Shown here: positions 59,109-64,000 of the stretch, piece after piece | Numbering within the stretch: the first letter of the stretch is position 1 | Layout of the letters: each line of letters starts with the position of its first letter | Origin: Paracoccus liaowanqingii | GTDB taxonomy: Bacteria > Pseudomonadota > Alphaproteobacteria > Rhodobacterales > Rhodobacteraceae | Direction of reading: 5' to 3' | Assembly: GCF_004683865.2 (NCBI RefSeq) | Contig: NZ_CP038439.1 | Coordinates: 231,501-295,500, forward strand | Length of the DNA stretch: 64,000 bases | Translations under genes and position numbers: made by a program | The notes under the pieces: generated by a model | Told to the model about the DNA's origin: nothing | Database searches by the model: none | What the model saw: the letters and a program-made list of their open reading frames with translations, nothing else

Positions 59109-59378
59109 ATGTCGATCACCGTCGAAGAAAAAGCCCGCGTCATCAAGGAATTCGGCACAAAGGAAGGCGATACCGGTTCGCCCGAGGTGCAGGTCGCGAT
59201 CCTGACCTCGCGCATCGTCACCCTGACCGAGCACTTCAAGTCGCACAAGAAGGACAACCACTCGCGTCGTGGCCTTCTGATGATGGTCGCGCAGCGCCGC
59301 AAGCTGCTGGACTATCTGAAGAACAAGGAAGAGGCGCGCTACACCGCCCTCATCGGCAAGCTGGGCCTGCGTCGCTGA
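59109..59378 (+). CDS. rpsO: 30S ribosomal protein S15
   Basis: An 89-residue 16S rRNA-binding protein: [36 protein letters not shown], then [22 protein letters not shown], exactly the family pattern and length. An AAAGGAG site precedes the ATG. It is followed by a terminator, a Nudix gene and pnp (rpsO-pnp neighbours, as in many bacteria). Confidence 0.97.
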   Translation: MSITVEEKARVIKEFGTKEGDTGSPEVQVAILTSRIVTLTEHFKSHKKDNHSRRGLLMMVAQRRKLLDYLKNKEEARYTALIGKLGLRR

Positions 59379-59407
59379 GCCTGCGCGCCTTGGCGTGATG
59401 CCGCACC

Positions 59408-59434
59408 GCCCGCGACCCTGTCGCGGGCGTCTTG
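59408..59434 (+). terminator. Terminator-like hairpin after rpsO
   Basis: GCCCGCGAC (59408-59416) pairs perfectly with GTCGCGGGC (59420-59428) around CCT, followed by GTCTTG. The T run is poor. Confidence 0.5.
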
Positions 59435-59494
59435 CGTTCTGCCGCCGCGATGGCCCCGGCTTGCACCCGGCGCGGCCACCGCTAGAACGGAGGG

Positions 59495-59932
59495 ATGACC
59501 CCCGTTTCCCCGCACAGACCCGTGGTCGCCGTTCTGGCCGTCGTCCTGCGCGACGGCCATGCGCTGCTGGTGCAACGGGCCAATCCGCCCGATGCCGGGT
59601 TCTGGGGCTTTCCCGGCGGCAAGGTCGACGCCGGAGAGACCCTGCTGGCCGCCGCCGAACGCGAGCTGCGCGAGGAGACAGGCGTCATCGCCCGCGCCGA
59701 CCGGGTGCTGACCGCCCTCGATGCGCTGGACCGCGACGGGACGGGCGAACTGCGCCACCATTTCGTGCTGGTCGCGGTGCTGTGCCATTGGCAATCGGGC
59801 GAGCCCCGTGCTGCCGACGATGCGCTGGACGCGGCCTGGGTGCCGCTGGCGGGGCTGGCCTGCGGGCGGCGGCTCAGCCGCGACGTCGCTGCGCTGGCGG
59901 GGATGGCGGCGGGGCTGCCCGAGGCGCCCTGA
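59495..59932 (+). CDS. Nudix hydrolase (MutT/ADP-ribose pyrophosphatase-like)
   Basis: A 145-residue protein. VVAVLAVVLRDGHALLVQRAN and the full Nudix box GGKVDAGETLLAAAERELREETGV are present after GFWGFPGGK. The layout resembles small ADP-ribose pyrophosphatases or MutT-type 8-oxo-dGTP hydrolases. It sits between rpsO and pnp. Substrate unresolved. Confidence 0.87.
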   Translation: MTPVSPHRPVVAVLAVVLRDGHALLVQRANPPDAGFWGFPGGKVDAGETLLAAAERELREETGVIARADRVLTALDALDRDGTGELRHHFVLVAVLCHWQSGEPRAADDALDAAWVPLAGLACGRRLSRDVAALAGMAAGLPEAP

Positions 59933-60150
59933 TCGTGGCCTGCGGCGATGGGTCCCGAGGCCGTCGCGGCCGCGGTTGCGGGCCGGTGCCACGACACTTC
60001 CCAAATGGGGGGATTTCCTGTATTGCCCCTGACATCTGTGACGTGCGGCCCGGCCCCGGGGCACATGCAAAGGATTAGGGGCGGCGGCAATGGGGCCGCG
60101 ATACATGACATGGGTGGCCGGAGGGCCGGTGCACCCTTTGAGGAAATCAG

Positions 60151-62295
60151 ATGTTTGATGAAGTGAAGAAATCGATCCAGTGGGGCCAGGAAACCCTCAC
60201 TCTGGAAACGGGCAAGGTTGCCCGCCAGGCCGACGGCAGCGTCATCGCCACCCTGGGCGAGACCAGCGTGATGGCCAACGTCACCTTCGCCAAGTCGCCG
60301 AAGCCGGGCCAGGACTTCTTCCCGCTGACGGTGCATTACCAGGAAAAATACTATGCCGCCGGCAAGGTCCCGGGCGGTTTCTTCAAGCGCGAGGCGCGCC
60401 CGTCGGAAAAGGAGACGCTGACCGCGCGCCTGATCGACCGGCCGATCCGCCCGCTGTTCGCCCCCGGCTTCAAGCATGAAGTGCTGGTGATGTGCACGGT
60501 GCTGAGCCACGACCTGGTCAACGATCCCGACATGGTCGCGATGATCGCGACGAGCGCCGCGCTGACCATCTCGGGCGTGCCCTTCATGGGCCCGATCGCG
60601 GCCGCCCGCGTCGGCTTCTCGAACGGCGAATATGTGCTGAACCCGGAAGTTCAGGACATGGACAAGCTGCGCATGAACCCCGAGCAGCGCCTGGATCTGG
60701 TCGTCGCCGGCACCCGCGACGCCGTGATGATGGTGGAATCGGAAGCCTACGAGCTGACCGAAGAGGAAATGCTGGGCGCCGTGAAATTCGGCCATGACGC
60801 GCTGAAGCCGGTGATCGACCTGATCATCGAGCTGGCCGAGGACGCCGCCAAGGAGCCCTTCGACTATCAGGCTCCCGACTACAGCGCGCTCTACACCCGC
60901 GTGAAGACCCTGGGCGAGGCCGACATGCGCGCCGCCTACGCGATCCGCGACAAGGCCGAGCGTCAGGACGCCGTCTCGGCGGCCAAGACCAAGGTGAAGG
61001 AGCAGCTGTCCGAGGACGAGCTGGCCGATGCCAACCTGGGTTCGGCGCTGAAAAAGCTGGAATCCGGCATCCTGCGCGGCGACATCATCAGCGGCGGCGC
61101 CCGGATCGACGGTCGCGACACCAAGACGGTGCGCTCGATCGTGTCCGAAGTGGGCATCCTGCCGCGCACGCACGGCTCGGCCCTGTTCACCCGCGGCGAG
61201 ACGCAGGCGCTGGTCGTGACCACGCTGGGCACCGGCGATGACGAGCAGATCATCGACGCGCTGCACGGCAACTCGCGCTCGAACTTCCTGCTGCACTACA
61301 ACTTCCCCCCCTATTCGGTGGGCGAGGTCGGCCGCGTCGCGGGCCCCGGCCGTCGCGAGATCGGCCATGGCAAGCTGGCATGGCGCGCGCTGCAGGCGGT
61401 CCTGCCCGCACCGACCGACTTCCCCTACACCATCCGCGTCGTGTCCGAGATCACGGAATCGAACGGCTCGTCCAGCATGGCCTCGGTCTGCGGCGGCTCG
61501 CTGTCGATGATGGATGCGGGCGTGCCGCTGAAGGCGCCGGTCGCGGGTGTGGCCATGGGCCTGATCCTGGAAGACGACGGCCGCTATGCGGTGCTGACCG
61601 ACATCCTGGGCGACGAGGATCACCTGGGCGACATGGACTTCAAGGTGGCGGGCACCCAGAACGGGATCACCTCGCTGCAGATGGACATCAAGGTCGCGGG
61701 CATCACGCCCGAGATCATGGAGCAGGCCCTGGCCCAGGCCAAGGACGGTCGTCTGCACATCCTGGCCGAGATGGCCAACGCCCTGACCCAGGGTCGCAGC
61801 GAGTTCAGCGCGCATGCGCCGCGCATCGAGACGATGCAGATCCCGACCGACAAGATCCGGGAGGTCATCGGCTCGGGCGGCAAGGTCATCCGCGAGATCG
61901 TCGAGGTCTCGGGTGCCAAGGTCGACATCAACGACGAGGGCGTCATCAAGATCGCCTCGGCCAATTCCGAGTCCATCAAGAAGGCCTATGACATGATCTA
62001 TTCGATCGTGGCCGAGCCGGAAGAGGGCAAGGTCTATGTCGGCAAGGTCGTCAAGCTGGTCGACTTCGGCGCCTTCGTCAACTTCTTCGGCAAGCGCGAC
62101 GGGCTGGTCCATGTCAGCCAGATCGCGGGCCGCCGCCTGTCCCACCCGAACGAGATCCTCAAAGAGGGTCAAGAGGTCAAGGTCAAGCTGCTGGGCTTCG
62201 ACGACCGTGGCAAGGTCCGCCTTGGCATGAAGATGGTCGACCAGGAAACCGGCGCCGAGATCGACGAGAAGCAGCAGGAATCGGCCGAAGGCTGA
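60151..62295 (+). CDS. pnp: Polyribonucleotide nucleotidyltransferase (PNPase)
   Basis: 3'-5' phosphorolytic RNase of the degradosome. It has 714 residues. Two RNase PH-like domains flank a helical domain; [21 protein letters not shown] and [16 protein letters not shown] are hallmark segments. The KH domain ([15 protein letters not shown], about 568-582) and S1 domain (about 627-700, [14 protein letters not shown]) bind RNA. A GAGGAAA site precedes the ATG. The 218 bp upstream contain GC-rich inverted repeats that could be its autoregulatory leader. Confidence 0.96.
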   Translation: MFDEVKKSIQWGQETLTLETGKVARQADGSVIATLGETSVMANVTFAKSPKPGQDFFPLTVHYQEKYYAAGKVPGGFFKREARPSEKETLTARLIDRPIRPLFAPGFKHEVLVMCTVLSHDLVNDPDMVAMIATSAALTISGVPFMGPIAAARVGFSNGEYVLNPEVQDMDKLRMNPEQRLDLVVAGTRDAVMMVESEAYELTEEEMLGAVKFGHDALKPVIDLIIELAEDAAKEPFDYQAPDYSALYTRVKTLGEADMRAAYAIRDKAERQDAVSAAKTKVKEQLSEDELADANLGSALKKLESGILRGDIISGGARIDGRDTKTVRSIVSEVGILPRTHGSALFTRGETQALVVTTLGTGDDEQIIDALHGNSRSNFLLHYNFPPYSVGEVGRVAGPGRREIGHGKLAWRALQAVLPAPTDFPYTIRVVSEITESNGSSSMASVCGGSLSMMDAGVPLKAPVAGVAMGLILEDDGRYAVLTDILGDEDHLGDMDFKVAGTQNGITSLQMDIKVAGITPEIMEQALAQAKDGRLHILAEMANALTQGRSEFSAHAPRIETMQIPTDKIREVIGSGGKVIREIVEVSGAKVDINDEGVIKIASANSESIKKAYDMIYSIVAEPEEGKVYVGKVVKLVDFGAFVNFFGKRDGLVHVSQIAGRRLSHPNEILKEGQEVKVKLLGFDDRGKVRLGMKMVDQETGAEIDEKQQESAEG

Positions 62296-62316
62296 TCCGA
62301 CTGCACTTTCTGGACG

Positions 62317-62337
62317 GGGGGCGGGCCAACCGCCCCC
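62317..62337 (+). terminator. Hairpin after pnp
   Basis: GGGGGCGG (62317-62324) pairs with CCGCCCCC (62330-62337) around GCCAA, 21 bp past the pnp stop. No T run. Confidence 0.5.
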
Positions 62338-62397
62338 TCATCCGTTGCGCAGGTTGTCATGCCGACAGTCGCGCGACTTCTGCATCAAGGTCCTTTC

Positions 62398-63543
62398 GTG
62401 ACGCAAAAGTCCTTCATGCCGCCAAAGCTGACCCTCTCGCAGAAGCTGGCACGGGAGACCCGCCGGCTTGGCCGCCAGGTGGCCGGGCTGGTCCTGCCGT
62501 CCTGGGGCCATGTCGCGCGCGTGGCCTATGATCGGCGCCGCGCCCGGTCGGTCCACGTGACCGATGGCGCGCAGGCTGCGCTGGACGAGATCTCGGTGCT
62601 GGTGATCTATCAGCCTGCGGGGCTGCTGGAATCGACGCGTTGGCAGATCCGCTGGATGGCCGCCCGGGGGGTGGCCGCCGTGGTCGTCTCGAACGCCCCC
62701 CTGAGCGACGATGATCGGCAGACGCTGGCGGGCATCGCCCATCTGGTGGTCGAGCGGCCCAATGTCGGATATGATTTCGGCGGCTACCGCGAGGGGATCC
62801 TGCAGCTGTCGGAGCGGGGCATCCGCCCCCGCGCCCTCTATGTGATGAACGACAGCATGTGGTTCCCGCTGTCCGAGGATTCGGACATCCTGGACCGCAG
62901 CCGCGCCGCCCCCGAGGATGTCTGGGGGCTGTTCGTCGATCTGGACTGGCGGCAACGGACGATCGGCAATCTGGACGGCTCCCATATCCAGTCCTATTTC
63001 TTCCGCTTCTCGCAGCGGCTTCTGGAGGATCCGGAGTTCTGGCGGTACTGGACCAAGATGTCGCTGGTCAGCTCGAAGCGGATCGTCATCCAGCTGCGCG
63101 AATTGCGGCTGGCCCGGCATTTCGCGGAAAGGGGCTATCGCGTGGGCGGCTTGCACAGCTGGAAGCAGGTGGTCCACTATCTGCTGACACTGGACGACGA
63201 GGACACCATGGGTCAGATCCTGCGGCATCAATGCCAGGTCAATCGCAAGGATGCCGCGGTCATCGAGCCGCTTCTGCACGAGGACGGGCTGTCCGCGCTG
63301 GACGTCCGGGATGCCCTGAGGGACCAGATCTCCAGGACGAACATTCTGGTCTTTTCGACCGCGCTGCACCCGGCGGTCATGACGGCCCTGGGGTTTCCGT
63401 TCCTCAAGAAGCAGAGGGTTCCCATGATGGTGGGCAAGCGCGCGAAGATCATCGAGAGCGGCCTGCATCATGACTTCCCCGACCCGATCGCGCGCGAGGT
63501 CGAGACATGGGATGCCGAGTTCCGCGGGGATGCCCGGCCATGA
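62398..63543 (+). CDS. Rhamnan synthesis protein F (RgpF)-family protein
   Basis: A 381-residue protein of the RgpF family, linked to rhamnose-containing polysaccharide or lipopolysaccharide assembly. ISVLVIYQPAGLLESTRWQIR, VERPNVGYDFGGYREGI, LYVMNDSMWFPL and SYFFRFSQRLLEDPEFWRYW are the segments I associate with it. GTG 62398 was chosen because AAGG lies 7 nt upstream; ATG 62359 and ATG 62416 are in frame. It overlaps the next gene (ATGA). Exact transferase activity is not established. Confidence 0.8.
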   Translation: MTQKSFMPPKLTLSQKLARETRRLGRQVAGLVLPSWGHVARVAYDRRRARSVHVTDGAQAALDEISVLVIYQPAGLLESTRWQIRWMAARGVAAVVVSNAPLSDDDRQTLAGIAHLVVERPNVGYDFGGYREGILQLSERGIRPRALYVMNDSMWFPLSEDSDILDRSRAAPEDVWGLFVDLDWRQRTIGNLDGSHIQSYFFRFSQRLLEDPEFWRYWTKMSLVSSKRIVIQLRELRLARHFAERGYRVGGLHSWKQVVHYLLTLDDEDTMGQILRHQCQVNRKDAAVIEPLLHEDGLSALDVRDALRDQISRTNILVFSTALHPAVMTALGFPFLKKQRVPMMVGKRAKIIESGLHHDFPDPIAREVETWDAEFRGDARP

Positions 63544-64000
63544 GCGACCCCCTTCTGATCCTCACCATGAAATGGGGCACGCTCTACAGCAGTGCCGATG
63601 TCAACCGGCTGGCGGCGCAGGTGCGGCGGCATCTGGACCGGCCGCACCGGTTCATCTGCTTCACCGACGATGCGGCGGGCCTGGAGGAGGGTGTCGAGGC
63701 GATGCCTCTGCCCGAGCTGGGCCTGCCCCAGGGGCATTCCGACACGCGCTGGCGCAAGCTGGCGCTGTTCCGGCGCGATCTGGGCGGCCTCAGCGGGACG
63801 GCGCTGTTTCTGGACCTGGATCTGGTCGTGGTGGACGACCTGGCGCCCTTCTTCGATCTGCCGGGCGATTTCTTCATCATCCGCGACGACGACCTCTTCC
63901 GCGCCAAGCCGCTGCGCCGGGTCAATCCCGGGCGTGACCGGTTCCTGCACAGCGTCGGCAATTCCAGCGTCTTCCGCTATCGCGTGGGGGCGCATGCCTA
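63540..64000 (+). CDS. Glycosyltransferase-like protein, 5' part (runs off the window)
   Basis: The frame is open from the ATG at 63540 to the window end (153 codons) and has no stop here. It reads MSDPLLILTMKWGTLYSSAD, HRFICFTDDAAGL, RWRKLALFRRDL, then LFLDLDLVVVDDLAPFF, where DLD in a hydrophobic strand is a GT-A fold DxD-type metal/nucleotide-sugar site. DFFIIRDDD and NSSVFRYRVGAH follow, as in Rhodobacteraceae capsule transferases. It overlaps the RgpF-like gene by 4 bp, so both belong to one polysaccharide operon. Confidence 0.82.
   Translation, partial: MSDPLLILTMKWGTLYSSADVNRLAAQVRRHLDRPHRFICFTDDAAGLEEGVEAMPLPELGLPQGHSDTRWRKLALFRRDLGGLSGTALFLDLDLVVVDDLAPFFDLPGDFFIIRDDDLFRAKPLRRVNPGRDRFLHSVGNSSVFRYRVGAHA

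Noticed and set aside
59482..62172. An 896-codon open frame on the minus strand
   Set aside because: Antisense to the Nudix gene and pnp; same low-complexity shadow pattern.

Overview
The window looks like chromosomal DNA of a high-GC alphaproteobacterium of the family Rhodobacteraceae, most likely Paracoccus or a near relative. This is inferred from gene content, gene order, codon bias and protein similarity as I remember it; no database search was run. Nearly all of the 64 kb is protein-coding, with tightly packed genes and many 1-4 bp start/stop overlaps (ATGA, GTGA, TGATG). No prophage, insertion sequence, CRISPR array or rRNA operon is visible. I annotate two tRNAs: Lys (TTT) on the minus strand and Val (GAC) on the plus strand.

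Left part (1-12.9 kb). The 3' end of a glycogen phosphorylase gene is followed by a minus-strand osmoprotectant ABC importer in the E. coli yehZYXW order; the last gene carries a 1-nt frameshift. Next come a ygiB/ygiC pair (DUF1190 lipoprotein and ATP-grasp glutathionylspermidine synthase-like protein) and tRNA-Lys. On the plus strand follow dapF-mtaB, a histone-deacetylase-like amidohydrolase, and xseB-ispA-dxs (isoprenoid precursors).

Flagellar block (12.9-23 kb). fliP-fliN-fliH-fliF run leftward and fliL-(DUF6468-like)-motE-motA-(small exported protein)-flhA-fliR-flhB-(fliJ-like) run rightward. They share a 117-bp divergent control region holding a good CtrA-type site. This is export gate, MS ring, switch and stator; filament and hook genes must lie elsewhere.

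Middle part (23-43.4 kb). It holds a bioB-bioF-bioD-bioA operon, with bioF frameshifted and bioD carrying an odd in-frame insert. leuC and leuD follow, separated by an opposite-strand membrane protein gene. Then come rsfS-rlmH, gpmI-envC-ctpA-rppH, bluB-mltB, a DUF421 membrane protein with a zinc ribbon, an aldo/keto reductase, and a divergent kynurenine formamidase/kynureninase pair.

Right part (43.4-64 kb). It contains an RND efflux pump with two adaptor proteins, msrB-msrA, a nitronate monooxygenase-like flavoprotein, an exported MTA/SAH nucleosidase, clpB divergent from pyrF, two Nudix hydrolases, an N-formylglutamate amidohydrolase, tRNA-Val with rpmJ, an RTX-repeat protein, rpsO, pnp, and the start of a polysaccharide or glycosyltransferase locus that runs off the end.

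The most notable non-gene signal is a family of eight dispersed intergenic elements. Each has one or two GC-rich hairpins followed by a GGGATATTT core and a purine-rich tail (GTGAAGAAGAAA or GCCAAGATGAAA), about one per 8 kb and usually at gene ends. Other points are the BioD insert, a DapF with serine where the second catalytic cysteine should be, two frameshifts at G/C runs, and a 28-codon upstream ORF before leuC.
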